Source of the DNA: Sphagnum magellanicum
Lineage: Eukaryota; Streptophyta; Sphagnopsida; Sphagnales; Sphagnaceae
Assembly (NCBI GenBank): GCA_021904315.1
Contig: CM038921.1
Location: 9,640,146-9,704,145, forward strand
Direction of reading: 5' to 3'
DNA: 64,000 bases
Position numbers and translations under genes: made by a program. Position 1 is the stretch's first letter; every line of letters begins with the position of its first letter. The notes beneath the pieces were generated by a model that worked only from the letters and a program-made list of their open reading frames with translations, was not told where the DNA came from and searched no databases. Below are positions 1 through 13,201 of the stretch, one piece after another.

Positions 1-228
1 AGAAAAATTATCCTTGAGAGACATAAACAAATTGGTGTGTCTAGGCATCTTCCCTCGAAAACTAGGAATTTTAATCGAATTCAAAAAAACAAAAAAAGGT
101 ATAGGAATGAGAAAAAGTTTTTCGTGAGCAATGCCCAGGATGGAGCTTCGCCATTGCTAAGAGCTTCTTATTAGAGAGCCCTGGGACCCTATCCAATTGC
201 TTGGCAAATGTTGAAACATTTTCAAGAA
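1..228. other. No gene seen
   Basis: No supported coding region. The last part (about 130-228) contains very diverged relatives of the minisatellite unit that follows, for example a 'ccattgct' core. Confidence 0.5.
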
Positions 229-655
229 CTCAGCCTAAGAGGGAGTTTGGCAATCGCCAACCCCTTCCCATGACCCCGGTTCATAACTCCGCTCGGCAAA
301 TGTCAAGACCTCTCCCCAAGAACATGGCACCCATCCCCCAAGAACCCACCACCCCACTAACTAAGCTCGAGAATGAATTTGGCCATTGTTGAAACCTTCT
401 TGTGAACCCAACGTGAGAATGAGCTTGGCCATCATTGAAACTCCCCATGCAATCGGCCTAGGAGAAAAGTCGATAGCCATTGCCCACCCCTCCCTATGAG
501 CTTGACTCAGGAACAAGGTCAACCATTGCCGAATCCTCCCTGCAAGTTCGGCCAAGGAGTGAGGATGACCATTGTCGAGACCTCCTAGCGAGCTCGGCCT
601 AGGAGCGGCCTTGACCATTGCTGAAACCTCCCCACAAGCTCGACCTAGCAACCAT
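229..655. repeat. 46-bp tandem minisatellite, degenerate
   Basis: Successive units share the skeleton 'agctcggcctaggag', then 'gaccattg', then 'gaaacctccc'. The units beginning near 518, 564 and 610 are 45-47 bp long and align base for base with substitutions. Earlier units from about 229 are more diverged. A 46-bp period is not a multiple of three, and short ORFs across it on either strand run through different frames in each unit, so it is not protein-coding. Copy number is roughly nine by eye. Confidence 0.75.
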
Positions 656-3600
656 TGTGCACCATGACTTCAATTCGGCATTAGGTTGGGCCACCATTGC
701 CAGGGTACCATTTACCTTTCGACGGTAGAAAAGGAACACATCTTGGGAATGAAGTTTTTGAAAGCCCATTGCTTGGGAGCTCCCTTGAGTTTGCAAGTGC
801 CATCACTCATTTGAACTTTGGCCTAGGGTCATTGGGGCTCCTCAAATGCATTTCCTTTAACATCTAAAGAAAAAAAACAAAGCATCAAATTGAAGGAGGA
901 AACATAAGCTTACCTCTTGGCTTGTGGTCATTTGTGTTGGAGAATCCTCAACCTGAAAATGAAGAAGAATCACATATTATACACATTGAAACCCTAAGAG
1001 ATAATTTTTGCAAAAAGTGAACCATAAATATTTGAGAAGTTAACAACTTCCTTACCTCTTCTTCTATTTCTTCCTAGTGTTGTAGCATGAGGTTCCTCCT
1101 CCTTGCTTGTGCAATTTCTTTTCTTTTCATGCATTATTTGGAGTTTATCCATAGATAAGACTATTGCCTCCTCTTTGTTTTGGGCTTTCGATGTTGTTTT
1201 TCTCTGTTCTTGCATTTGTGTAATCAAATCTATTAGGTATCAACAACACTTCTACCAATTTGAATTTATATTACCTCCTCTTGGTTCGGAAATTATTATT
1301 ACCATTATAGATGAAAGGACTAACAGTTTATTATTAACCTATAGTTATTATGGGAATATACTTATTATTAACGATGTAACTATTTTGTGATTCCAAGGGA
1401 ACGTGTAATAATTATGTCAATGATTTTGCCAATATTCCTTAAAGAATTGGTCAAACAATAGTGGAGTGGTTGTAACTTTTACTCGTCCTTCTACACAGTT
1501 CTTCAATATTGCCCAATTTAATAAAGTTTGGAAAATCTTAAAATTACAGTTGAAGTGTATTAGTTCACCTAACATGTAATACTGAGTAATTGTGGAAATT
1601 TTGGCATGAGAAAGGATGAATGGCTTGCATGGCTATCTATGCGAGTGTTGGTGTTGGGGGAGACTTGGTCTATAAGGTTATTCTTTTTGGCTAAATGTTG
1701 AGCAAAAGTTTAAAATATAATTTAAAATTAGATAATTAAATTATTATCAAGGTTTTTTATTGCCAATGTCAAAAATAGTACATTTAGAATCCCTAGAATT
1801 TTTTTTTCAACTTTTACTCTATAGTTAAAAATAGTGATGTTTAAACAGTTACAATGGTAAAAAATTGCACTTCATAGAAATTTTAAGCTAGTGTAATCTT
1901 TAAGTGAATGGTTGTTTTTTTCACCCCAATTTCATGAATTTGTAATACTTTTGCAATTTGTTCCACCTAAGGAAATGTAATTAAATAATCCACACATGAT
2001 AGTGCCTATAAAATCTCATTAAAAAAATTTCATCACCTCAAAAAATGGAACCTGGTACCTTCTTCACATTCACAACAATTATCTATTTCATTTAGATACA
2101 TGCTTCATACTATTGATCTCTAATAAAAATATAATTGGCTTAGGATTAGTTGCCACAATTCCCCATATCAAACAGTATCCCTATCTTTATCCATGCATGG
2201 TGATCCCAATGAAGTGTGGTGAAGGCTTAATTAGTTAATCCAAAGATCATATTAAATTAAAATTTTATTGGATAAATTTTTTAACTTACTCCTTTGAAAT
2301 TTTTTCTTGATGATAATGGTCATCAATGATAAACATATCTATATTTTGCATACATCCCTCCAACTTTTGAAAGTTTTTTCAAAAACATTTTGATTCAAAA
2401 AGGGTTTTATCATTTGTGCATTTGAAACATAAATCAAAATATGTTTCCAATATTGTAAAGTGTAGTTCATCTTCATCAACCTGATTTATTTCAATGAGTA
2501 TAATTATTCATTGCATTTCATGGCAATTGTCCAAATTTCCAATTTCAGTTTATCCTTTAGAAGAAAATGTTGCATATGATTTCACAAGCATTTTCATTTT
2601 AAATTTCCCCATTACTTATCTCTATTAGACATTTTGTAGGACATTCCTTTCAAAGTAATGTTTTACTTTCCAATAACATCTTTTTTTTTATTGAATTTCC
2701 AAATAATTCATGTTTTTTCAAATGCGGCTTGTAGTCTTGTTGGAATGCCCTTTCACTTAATATTAAATAATCCACTTGCAATGTTACATCTGATATTTCA
2801 AAACAATTGTGCCTTTGTCACCACACCTTTAGAAATGATAAAATCAAGTTTGACCAACACGTTTGGAAATTCTTACTTTGGAGATTTGTTGCATTTTGTA
2901 TATATAGACCACATTGCTATGGATGTGTGTTCATTCTATTAATACAGGTCATGATCATCCCCACCATGTTTTTTAAAGATCTCAAAGGGAAATGAATCAT
3001 TTGAGTAAAATATTTTATTTATTCTTTTTATTAATCCATGTTCACCCATATATGTGGGGTGATGATAACTTATGTGTGTGATGTGTGATATATCCAAATT
3101 TCCAATTATTGAATAATTAAATGTGAAATATGCATGTGAGCTTTATCTCATCATAATGTGACTAGCACATGTTCTATTCTCATGTCATGATACATTTGCC
3201 ATATTTACACATGGTGCATATACAAATTGTTTTAGAGGATGTGCATATGCCACAAATAGCTTAATATGTTCTAGCTTCTCACATGCATATTTCCCTAGAG
3301 AATTTGATTGGTGCTTAAATATTAATTGCACATACATTAAGTACATGCTTCTTGCACATATAGATGGTAGATATGTGTGGAACATTCACATGCTTGGTAT
3401 AATCACATATGTGGGATGTAAATCCACATCCAAATTTGGAATATTTCAAATATTTAAATGTTAGATGCACAAAATCTTTTCTATATGCTAGAAGATTACC
3501 ACATTGCATATGTGTTGGAATCCCAATGGGTTGTGATTTGTTTACAATATATGATTCTTATATTAATTATGTTTTCCCATGAAAATGCAATTTTGTTTTT

Positions 3601-5100
3601 GATAGAATATATCCTTTTATTTATGTTGATTTATGGCATCCAATTTTGAATGAAATATCTTGATTTTGTTGGGATCCCATTAACTGTGTGCTTATTACTT
3701 TTTGTTTGCGACATGTTCTATTTCCAATTAATTCTTGTCCTATTAAAATCATGCCAGTAGCAGTTCACATGATTCGATTAATCTATGTCAGAGTTGTGAC
3801 TTTGGAAATCATCATTGTATTCTGTATTAACTACTTCCTTTACACTTCTTTCTATGGTCTTCCACCCATCTCTTCGTTTCTCTATTTCTTTTGAGATTTT
3901 AAATGAAGCCAAATTGATTCATCATTATGTCATTGGCAATTCCCATAAGATTAACCTCATTTTTAATGTCCTATTACCATAGTCATTCTTGTGGTGATGG
4001 TATATTACTTTTTTGTTTCATGTCTTTTCAAATGAAAATATGTCAAATTGTGGTTATTGGTGATCAGGGAATCAATTGAATGCCAAATTTTTTCGATTGT
4101 TCCACACTTTTTAACTCCTTTCAACAAGTCACTTCATTTTTCATTTGTTTCCTAGTTTCGAGAACAATTATGGAATTCAAGTAATGGAATCCAACTAGGG
4201 TCTTGAATTATGGTGGTTTTAATTTGATCACCTCGTTTCACTTTTAATATTCTACCTAGAATCCCATAATCTCTGGCTACAATAATCTTTTAGTGATTAT
4301 TTTTTTATGTGCGTCAAATTGACGTTGTTCTTTGTCCGATTCCATATTCATCCTACTTCTTTTTTTAAACATATTGCCAAGTTTATTTTGATATGCATTC
4401 TATTTGTTGTCTTCCCCATTCCTTGTCCTCTATAACATTCAAATTCATGCTTTGCATTTTATTGCATTTCATTCTATGTTTCCTTCTTTCTTTTTCATTA
4501 CTATTCGTGTGTCCTTGGTAACATGGTGACATTTCATGATGTTGGACATTCAAAGCTAACATTCATGCTGTCGATGATTTAAGGACAACTTTAGTCTTTG
4601 AACAATGTTTGTGTGCTATGTTTTCTTTTTAGCTAAGATCCTTGCATGTATCCAAGGATGTTTCATGTGATTCTAATAACTTGGTCTTAAATTTGTTGTA
4701 CTAGATTCCTATGACCTCCTCTCAAGGGAGACAATGGGTGGTTGGTTGTGGGTGTCATTGCATTGTTGGCGATAATCTTATTCATAACCTTCAAGAAACA
4801 ATCTTGATGCTAAGAACAATAAGGTCTATGGTCAAGATTGTGAAGCAAAAACATGAAATTAGCAACATTCAACTTCTGTTTTTAAACAAACCTTCTTCAT
4901 ATGTTTTCATTGAGTTGTTTGATTCTTCCTCAAGTAACAACTTGATACCCCATTCTTCATCCACAATATCACCAAATTTGATTTCTCAATTTGGTTCCTT
5001 ATAACCATAGTCTCCATCGTCATGGCTGTTTTCCACCTTGTCATCACAACCTTCCACCTTTTAAAAAAAAAATTAATCCATGGTTTCTTGCTTATGTGTA
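656..5100. other. AT-rich intergenic DNA without recognisable genes
   Basis: AT-rich sequence with only short chance ORFs (the longest about 95 codons). None shows a recognisable domain, codon bias or transposon hallmark. An ORF at 4711-5004 lies just upstream of the MULE-like pseudogene on the same strand and might be a remnant of its N-terminal part, but I see no motif to prove it. Confidence 0.5.
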
Positions 5101-5109
5101 ATGGCGCTT

Positions 5110-6770
5110 CTAGGATAGAGCTGTAATAAGCTGTGGAATTTGGATTATGACAAAATACCTATTCAAAAATGGTCAATTGTTTTTGATGGGGATGTTTTGT
5201 TTGAATTGCCGCCTTTGTTTCCCAATGTTCATGGCTCTTCAAAAATGCATGGCATGGATAGAAAAAACAATGGCCATATTTGGTGTAAGGTGATCACCAC
5301 CAATATTAAAAAATAGTTTTGGGTTAAACTTCAGGAAGTTTTTTTGCTTAGGTCACCTGTATTGTGTGCATAATGATTGTGAGAACTTTGTGTGCTCTGC
5401 CTTTCGCAATGAAACCTTTTGGTGCCATGAGAACATTCATATTCCAATTGTAGGTCAAATGCAATTAATTTTGTCCACTTCCTTACTTGATACAGATTTT
5501 GTCATGTTCTTGGACCCTTTGTGTTGTTGGTTATAGTGGGAAAATCAATTATGTTGTGCATAAATTCTAATCTTTGTCGAGAGCGACAATTCATCTTGGG
5601 GTACACAACCATATTATTACAGATGGTAAGTGTAACGAGTTTTTGGAGGAGACTAGAAGGTTGATTGCAGAGGAGGTCGTTTGCATGCTTGATGTGAAGA
5701 TGTTTATAATTTCCATGAGTGTTAACAAGACCTTGGCTAGGCATTTCTTCAATGATTGTAGTTATGGCATAGTGGAGCTTTTCAAAGGTGAATAGTTAGA
5801 GCACATCCAAGATAAGTTCTATGAATTGAACTTTCCCAACGTTCGTAACCTCGTTGCTACTTTCAAGCATTGTCTATGTGGTGGTTACATTGATAACATC
5901 TTTGAATTAAAGTCTAAGAGTCAATATGACTACATCCAAGAATGTTTGTTTCCCTAGACAAGTTTTTGGACAAAAGGTGTTCATTTTTAAGATGTCCATA
6001 AATGGTGTGGGGAGTGGAGTGAGTCTTGTCACAAGAATGTAGCCTACAAGCCAATTGGAATGTAATCAAAATTGTTGTTGATCAAGGGACCCCTTTGTGA
6101 AGGTGGTTGATAAGGAGCCCACATGTCTATTCCATTGGACTCAATCGTTTGATAGGCACACCAAATGATTGATCAAACCTAAATTTCAAGATCAACACAT
6201 CTGTCTTTGTCACCAATACAAGGGTGCAAAATCCCTCAGGTAGGCTAACAGTCTATATATTTTAATTTGTTATTGATGGCTTTCGTTAGGGGGCTACTTC
6301 TAAGGTACGTGTCCATGAGTTTGGCAATTGGTTTAACTTCTAGCATATCCGTGTCAAACAATGGGGAAGGTTCATCGTCCATGTGAGTATTTCATTTCTT
6401 AGCTTTTTATGACTTTTTTTTCTTTTGTTTACATTCAAAACAAGAATTCCATTTGCTCTTTAATTCCATTTGCACTCTTGCTCCAACTCTGTTTGACATT
6501 TTAAATTTTGTTGACATTTTCTTTCCTTTGAGTTGCAAAAGTTCAATGATGGGGAGTGGGCGGACATGCCCACTTGCAATTTGGTATAAACTATGCATAA
6601 CATCTAGTTACAGTAATTGGGAAAATGGGGCACTTGTTTGTACACAACGACATTCGATGATTATGTTCGTGCTTTCAAACAATCTACATTGTATAGATAA
6701 TACTTGCAAGGTGGTTCACTTGGTCATGGACCCAAAAAGAATGAATTGTTGTTGAAGAGGGCATAAGGAT
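5110..6770 (+). pseudogene. Decayed MULE-like transposase with WRKY-GCM1-type zinc finger
   Basis: Reading across frames gives a once-continuous protein. A conserved N-terminal block lies at about 5130-5320. A zinc-finger half with Cys codons at 5363, 5378 and 5393 (YCVHNDC then FVC) follows, and a closing H-x-H (codons at 5604 and 5610, VHNH) comes in another frame. Next come FIFKMS near 5990, GSGVSLVTRM near 6010-6040, QANWN at 6047-6061, TCLFHWTQS at 6121-6147, QWGRF near 6360 and SLGHGP near 6710. From memory these blocks match an uncharacterised transposase-like family with a Mutator-type core that is abundant in seed-free plant genomes. Stops include TAG after RM (about 6038) and TGA after HTK (about 6166), and at least three frame changes are needed. 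The jump from VTRM to QANWN is much shorter than I remember in the family, suggesting an internal deletion of the part carrying the catalytic acids. The family assignment rests on recall and has not been searched. Confidence 0.6.
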
Positions 6771-6789
6771 TAATGATCTTATTAGACTT

Positions 6790-7640
6790 GTGGCCATTGT
6801 GGCAAATTACACATTTGGGTCATCTTTGACAAATTGCCTTCCACGCCTCTAAGGAGAATAGGTGTTTGGTTTGCCAAGCGACTTGCTAATTGTCCTTTAG
6901 GTGCAAACAAAGATTCGCATCATCTTGATTGTGTGAATTTTTCTCATCCATGGGTAACTGTTCTTGTTGTTGAACCCAATATTGTGGAAGATGTACAAAT
7001 TCAACAATCGCCATTTGGTTCTAGTAATTTGCTACCTTTGGTATCTTGAGGTGGCCTGGAGTTGAAGGAAAGTATTTGTGTTGATGGCCAGTGGTGTATT
7101 CAACACTACCCACCCAAATTTGCAATTCAATGTTTTGCACTCCAAAAAACCATGGTGTTCAAATGTAAAGCAAGGATCAACCTTTACAAATCAATAAATG
7201 GAACTACTACTCCATGTTATTCATGTTTCTAGTTTGAATATCATAGTGGATCACACGAACACCATAAACACTAGTTTTGTCTTGATGACTTGAACCATTG
7301 TGTGGGTGGGACAACTTGAAAATTTGTAGTTGCTAAGCTTGCAGTTCCAACCATATGGCCCATCTAAGAAGGTATTAATTTGACCCAAAAGGAGGTAACA
7401 ACTCTAGAAGAGGCAAGGTTTTCCTTTGATTGCTTGCTTAAAAACAATGTTTGAAGTTTATTTGGCTTGCAATTTTCTAGTTCAAACAATCCCATGTGCA
7501 TGTCGTGAGTTGTCACATCTTTGTGAGGTCATTTGGTGCAAGTTGTTGGCCTACAACTTGTGGTGGCAAGAAGGTGAGATGGCCTTCCATGTTCAAAATA
7601 ACACATCACATCAACAATTGGGAGGCTAGCAAGTTACTTT
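6790..7640 (+). pseudogene. Probable 3' continuation of the MULE-like gene
   Basis: Broken open frames on the same strand continue directly from the transposase remnant. Examples are 6834-7049 (71 codons, no stop) and protein-like stretches near 7270-7440 (DDLNHCVGGTT, VPTIWPI, LTQKEVTTLEEA) interrupted by TAG, TGA and TAA. The composition looks like ancient coding sequence rather than the flanking AT-rich DNA. I recognise no catalytic motif in it. It could be the C-terminal region of the same element or an accessory gene. Confidence 0.35.
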
Positions 7641-8400
7641 TCCAATGCACTATTTTATGCAATGTAAACATGTGTATCATGTCTTGTAGATGATTATGTT
7701 CTATGGGCTCATGAAAGAGTTCATTCATTACTGCATGTGGAGTTGGGATGAAGTTTAACGTTTATTAAAACATTCTAAAGCCTTTGGACTTTAGTGATAG
7801 TACATAACAATTGCATTTGTTTCAAATCAATTATGTTTTTCTCATTCATCAAGCTTGCTGTACTTGCCTCCACTATGTAAGAAGTTTAGTTTCAAGTTGC
7901 GACTAAACAATTTTTTATCCACTATGTATTATTTCAATCATTCTTATGAAATGTATATGTTTTTTTTGTTCTAATGATTATACATAAGTGGTGTGGCATC
8001 AAAGTATGTGACTTGATAAAACTGTATACAATTTATTTGCAATAAACCCATTAATAGTCATAATGTGCTTTCATGTATGTTGTTTTATTCTATAGAATAT
8101 CGTAATACCTTACCATTGTAACACATGTTTGTCGAAGAATTAATATATTTATTAATTTAAATTCATTAAATATTTCTCAAACATGTAGTTTATCATCATT
8201 TCAACAATTCTGAAAATATTGAAAGTATTATATAAAAGCCTTAGATATTTGGAGCATTCATTGCACTAGGAATGATAATATGCATCTTTGTGTTTTTTTT
8301 TACTTCAAACCTTCACATGATGCTATTGTTGATAATTCTGTTAGTTAAATCTATGTTTAGAGTCAATAAATCATTATTGATTCCCTAAAAACTCACACAT
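7641..8400. other. AT-rich DNA, no gene
   Basis: AT-rich sequence with no ORF or motif that I can support. Confidence 0.5.
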
Positions 8401-8401
8401 G

Positions 8402-8516
8402 TGATGTGGCAAAATATTCCACACCTTGTCATGGAATATTTTGCCACGTCATATGTATTATTTCCACATGGTAGACAAATATATTAAGAATATTCCATGA
8501 CATGGCATGGAATATT
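8402..8516. repeat. Foldback repeats with 'aatattcca' arms
   Basis: The arm at 8402-8421 (tgatgtggcaaaatattcca) is the reverse complement of 8432-8451 with one mismatch in 20, separated by a 10-nt loop. A second hairpin at 8489-8499 and 8506-8516 uses the same core (aatattccatg) in a perfect 11-bp stem with a 6-nt loop. This looks like a MITE or foldback remnant. It has no coding capacity. Confidence 0.7.
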
Positions 8517-8583
8517 TTTTAAGATTCCTTTTTGCTCATGTTCATTTCTTCATTTGCTCATTTGTTAATGTCATTGCCAAAAA

Positions 8584-8885
8584 AGGACAAACATGATTAG
8601 GATCACGACTCAATTGGAGAACTAGGAGGAACTAGGAGCTAGGAACCAAAGGAAGATGAACATGATCAAGGAAGAACCATTAGGAATTAGAAACTAGGAT
8701 GTAGAGGAAGACGAACATATTCAAGGTCATGAACCAATCATAACTAGGAGCTAAGAAGAGCCAAGATGAACCATGACCGAGAAACCAAGCATAAAGGAGG
8801 ATGAACATGATCAAGATCATGATGATGGGGGGATTGGGGGCTCCAAAAGAGGATGAACATAATCAAAATCACAACAAGGAAGTTG
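8584..8885. repeat. Degenerate tandem repeat, 'gatgaacatgatcaa' units
   Basis: About five or six units carry the core 'gatgaacatgatcaagatcat', followed by variable 'aactaggagctagga'-like tails. Spacing is irregular, roughly 35-70 bp. Imperfect units and no fixed frame argue for a decayed minisatellite. Confidence 0.5.
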
Positions 8886-11860
8886 GGCCCACATCTGATG
8901 ACAATCACTAAGAGGTGGACTATGATGGAAAGAGGGGTTGGACCTACATTTGAATGTTTAGGCGATGAAAATCATGATGAAGACCTTCTGCACACCATCA
9001 CCATCGCTTGCACAACACAAGGTATAACCAATATTATTTTTTTTTCAATAGAAGAAAACAAATTTGTAACAAACACCACTTAGGATTGAAGACGAAACCC
9101 AAATGAAATTTCATGGAGATGATGATGATCAACCAGTCCTTGGCACTAATGCCTAGCTACAACCAACAAACTCCAAAGTTTGACCATCCAGAATCCAAAC
9201 TCCAAACCAAGGAACGTTGATATCCAAAACCCAAAGTGAGGTGTAGCACCACGTGGAAATTTAGGGTTGGAAAACATAGGGTTTTGTATGACAAGAATTT
9301 TCTTCATTTTTTTGTGAACGTTGATTTTGGAAGCAGATTTATGATGAACCTTTTTGCATTATGTAACCAACAAGTTTCATTCCCATTCCATTCGATCAAG
9401 GGTCAAAATTTGTCCATATTTCAATTGTTGACACCTCTTTCATAAGGCAAAACATGTTTGGTTATTAGGATGACAAATGTTTGTTCTAGTTTTTTTTAGC
9501 AAGTTCACCCCCCTTCATTTGGGGGAGCATATCTTGGTCATTCCTTGACTAAATCACACAATCTAAACATCTATGAATGCGCCTAGAGATGGGGTACAAA
9601 TTCTTTTGAAACCCTAACCCCAAAAAATCAACATATTTAACACACACTTCTTCACTGAGTCTTTATATGTTTAGTCATTGGCCTATTTACCCTAGTATTA
9701 ATTAAAATCAATGTTTTTGATATACCCCATGACAAGGGTATATACAAAATGTTAATTTATTTACTCAATGAATAAATGTATATTACGATTTTTTTCATTA
9801 GGGTAAGGTGTGGGTAAATTTTTTATAATTTTTGGTACATGGGTATGGTTTGGATGCCCCTTATAATATACCCTTGGTTAGGATTGAAAATAAATAAATA
9901 AATGGTAATTTTTTTCTTATTTAATAAAAAATGAGATATTTCACACTAAATTTTTTATTTAGACAACTTTGATAGGCCTAAATCTAGTGGGACAATACAC
10001 ACATATGATATCAAATTTTAATAATAAAATTATGTAAAAACATTTCAATTTTTACTCGTAAACATACATAAAATGAGAGACCATTAAGATCAAATTGGAC
10101 AACATGTCATTTACCTTATTAAACATAAATGCAAATCTGAAAATAAAAATTTATTATATCAACAAGCTCAACATAATGATTTTCAAACTTTTAAATCTAA
10201 TTAAAAAAATTTGCTTCACCATCCCCCAAGTCCTCAAGAGTCACATTCTTTCTCAATATAAAACACCTTGCACAACAATCAAACATATGATTGGCAACAA
10301 TTTTAAGGTTTAGGTTGGGGTTATAAGGTTTAGATGAGGTTTACCCTAATGATATTTACCTAGGTTTGAAAACATACCCAATTTTGGGTATGAGTATTTG
10401 TGAAATATATCCAAGGTTATGAAATGAATATATTTTTCAAATTTTTATACCTTTCAATATACATTTAATTAAGATATATAATTTTTTGAAATAATAAAGC
10501 AAAATTAATAATATACCCTACATGTACTTGGTAGGTATACATGATATACTTGCACAACACTGGTGAAAAGCCTTCAAATGCAACCTGAAATAACATTTTG
10601 ATGTACTTGGAAATTTATTTCAACACTTCAGTTACAATAGCATAGGGGTTCATTTTGTTTTTGAAAAACATAAGGACCTTGTAAGGTAAAACAACTCATG
10701 AGCGTTCACTTAAGCACTTAGGACATGTTGGATCCAAGGGGAAGGCTCCATTGTTTTTAGTGTCCAAATGAAACTTGAACCCTTCCTATTGGTGCATCTA
10801 ATGCACTAAAAATTGTCAAAAGAAAATTAGAATTGGGAAAGTTACGGGTCCCCTAAAGTAGAGGGGGTCAAGAACTCAAAAAAAACAAACCATTGAACAT
10901 TACAAAGCTGGTTCCCAATCACCCAAAAAAATCATTGTATATTTCTTTGTTGCTATTAGAGTTCAAACATGATTTGTAGAATTGAAGGTGGTGCTCCTAT
11001 AACACTTTAAATTGCTTTAAATGAACAAGAAATGATGAAGTTAGAAGCTTTGAAAGTAGGACAGGTCCAAAGAGAAGAAAAAAGAAAAAAACGCATTTTG
11101 TGAGTTGGAAAGCTTATTTTTTTTCTTGCTATTTTTCATTACTCCTTTTCATTTGCACTTCAAAGATGATTTCTAGAGCTTGAGGTAGCGTTCTCATAAC
11201 ATTTTAAATCAGTCACAATGAAGCACATATGACGAAGATCTAAAGAAGTGATTGGTGATAGGGTAGCGATCAATGATGGGCAGTTCTACCCTAGTACTTT
11301 TACTTTCACAAAACCCAGCAAAAGCAAGCAGGGGATGGGCCCACCTAGAAGAAAAGACATGAGGCACCATACATACCATCTGTCTTCTGTTTTCTGAAAG
11401 ATGTACAAGTTTAACAAGAATCTCATGGAAGCCGCCTTGTGTTTGATTTTCTTTCTTGTTTCTTGTTTATGAGTGGAAATCCAAATTTCATGAATGGTTT
11501 CTCTATCCATATGATACTGAATGTGTATGTGAATGGCAGGTAATATGGGGGTTTATGTGTAAGGTCGGGGCATTCCAAAGAAAGGCATTTTGGGAATGTC
11601 CCTGACTTATTTTGAGAATGCCTCAACCCCTAGGCTTTACCTATTGTATGGGACTGCTAGAAATTTTTTTAGTGTATGTTGAGGATGCCCTAAATTGCAG
11701 AATGGGATCTTATAGGGATTCCCTGCAAGACAATCTTGTAGAGGATTTCCTGCAAGACAATTTCAACTCGAAATTTTACCTGTTCTTACTTAAAGCAGGA
11801 GGCTATCATAAACCTAAACACACATTTGATCATGAGGCATAGGAAGTGGATGGTTCTTAA
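8886..11860. other. AT-rich intergenic DNA without recognisable genes
   Basis: Only short chance ORFs (up to 76 codons) without domains. Locally A/T-rich, with short ATAA/AAAT runs near 9890. Confidence 0.5.
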
Positions 11861-11869
11861 ACCTAATCA

Positions 11870-11925
11870 TTAAGAGTGAGAGAGATCTTGTAGGCTTGTA
11901 GGCATAAGATTCCTCGCACTCTTAA
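11870..11925. repeat. Hairpin repeat, copy 1 of a foldback family
   Basis: The arms 11870-11889 and 11906-11925 are inverted copies with 3 mismatches in 20. The right arm and its flank ('cactcttaaggagtag' then a pyrimidine-rich tail) reappear at 30202-30240, where the hairpin is longer and better preserved. Confidence 0.6.
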
Positions 11926-12041
11926 GGAGTAGCGTAACATCCCTTCCCTTTTCCAGTAGTCCAGTCATGGATGTGAAGTGCTCTCCAAATACTCAATGAA
12001 TTTTGTCCAAGTGCTCCTCAAGCGTAGGGTAACTCCTCAGG

Positions 12042-12114
12042 CCATGGGCATAATTGGAGTAAGGGCCCACATGAGGTGAAGCTAAGGCAGTCCCAATTCC
12101 AATAATGCCCATGG
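12042..12114. repeat. Imperfect inverted repeat around 'ccatgggcat'
   Basis: 12042-12060 and 12096-12114 are inverted copies matching at 17 of 19 positions, with a 35-nt loop. No coding content. Confidence 0.6.
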
Positions 12115-13130
12115 CTGAAGACTTTACACAACATAAAAATGGATGTGATGGTAATATTTTTCAATTATGATATTTGGCGGATATCACAATAAAAAATGAA
12201 AAAGTAATATGATCATTTCAAAAAGCAAAACACCCACAAAGGCGAGCATTTCACTTTCTGAAATGCCCGCTCATGGCTGACACCAGATTAAGTCAGGTAA
12301 GGTGTCCTCCATTTACACTGCTGGAAATGGTGGAGGTTTTTATGTTGTTTGAGGGCATGGAAACAAGCCTGGTAGCCCATGTTCTCAAGCCCAAGCACAA
12401 TATATAACCCCCAATGTGACCTGTCGTTTGTCACATAAAAAATCTGACCTAATTTGAATCTGTATCACTGGAAGAACATTGTAGATTTGTGAGGTGCCTC
12501 AGAGGCATGCTTCGTCAGGTATCTCCAAATAGAGAACAAATATTAGGTTAGGTTTTGATGGTCATAATGGGCTATACCCGGATCATTCATGCAATATTTA
12601 ATTCCCTGAGAATTTTCAACTCAGAAACCACCAAGTGGATATTAGCTCTTTCTGGAACACAATCTTGAAAGTGTAACAGGATGCCAGTATCTCTCCAGTA
12701 CCTAAACCTGCAGTTGTTGGCATCTATTTACAATGCAAATAACAGCAAGGAGATGAAGGAAATTTAGGGTCTCCTGCGTGCCTAGCGACCTACCTCTTTT
12801 TACTTTCGGCCCATATAACGCAAAGCCAGGCTATGCCCTGGGGGTGCTAAAAAAACTGGGGATGAAACGAATAACCCCGATTCACAGAGGTACGCACGGA
12901 TGTAGGACTGGTGTTCCAAGTTTGCACTTTCCACTTCCCGACTTACCTTTTGTTCGTGACCTGAATGACTTTTAGCTAGCACACTCACATGGAAATACTC
13001 CAAAAATGCTGTTAATACTTGTGCAGTATTCTGTAATACAACTACTTTCTTTATCTTCGTCATGCAGACAGCGGTACTTAATAAAAGTTCAATTGCTACT
13101 TTCTTGTTGCAATTTTCTCACAGAAAATAA
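12115..13130. other. Intergenic, no gene supported
   Basis: The short overlapping ORFs near 12780-13063 on opposite strands are mutual shadows. They have no recognisable domain. Confidence 0.4.
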
Positions 13131-13132
13131 TT

Positions 13133-13201
13133 GGGGGGCGGGGGGAAGCGCCGGGGCGGGGGGGGGGGTGAACATGGGTTAATCAATCAATCAATCAATC
13201 C
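13133..13201. repeat. G-run cluster followed by (AATC)n microsatellite
   Basis: 13133-13168 is almost pure G in four or more runs separated by C or AAGCGCC, a strong G-quadruplex-type sequence on the + strand. A run of five AATC units follows at about 13181-13201. Confidence 0.8.

Noticed and set aside
229-655. Coding repeats in the minisatellite (short ORFs on both strands)
   Set aside because: The 46-bp unit changes frame every copy, so no repeated peptide results.
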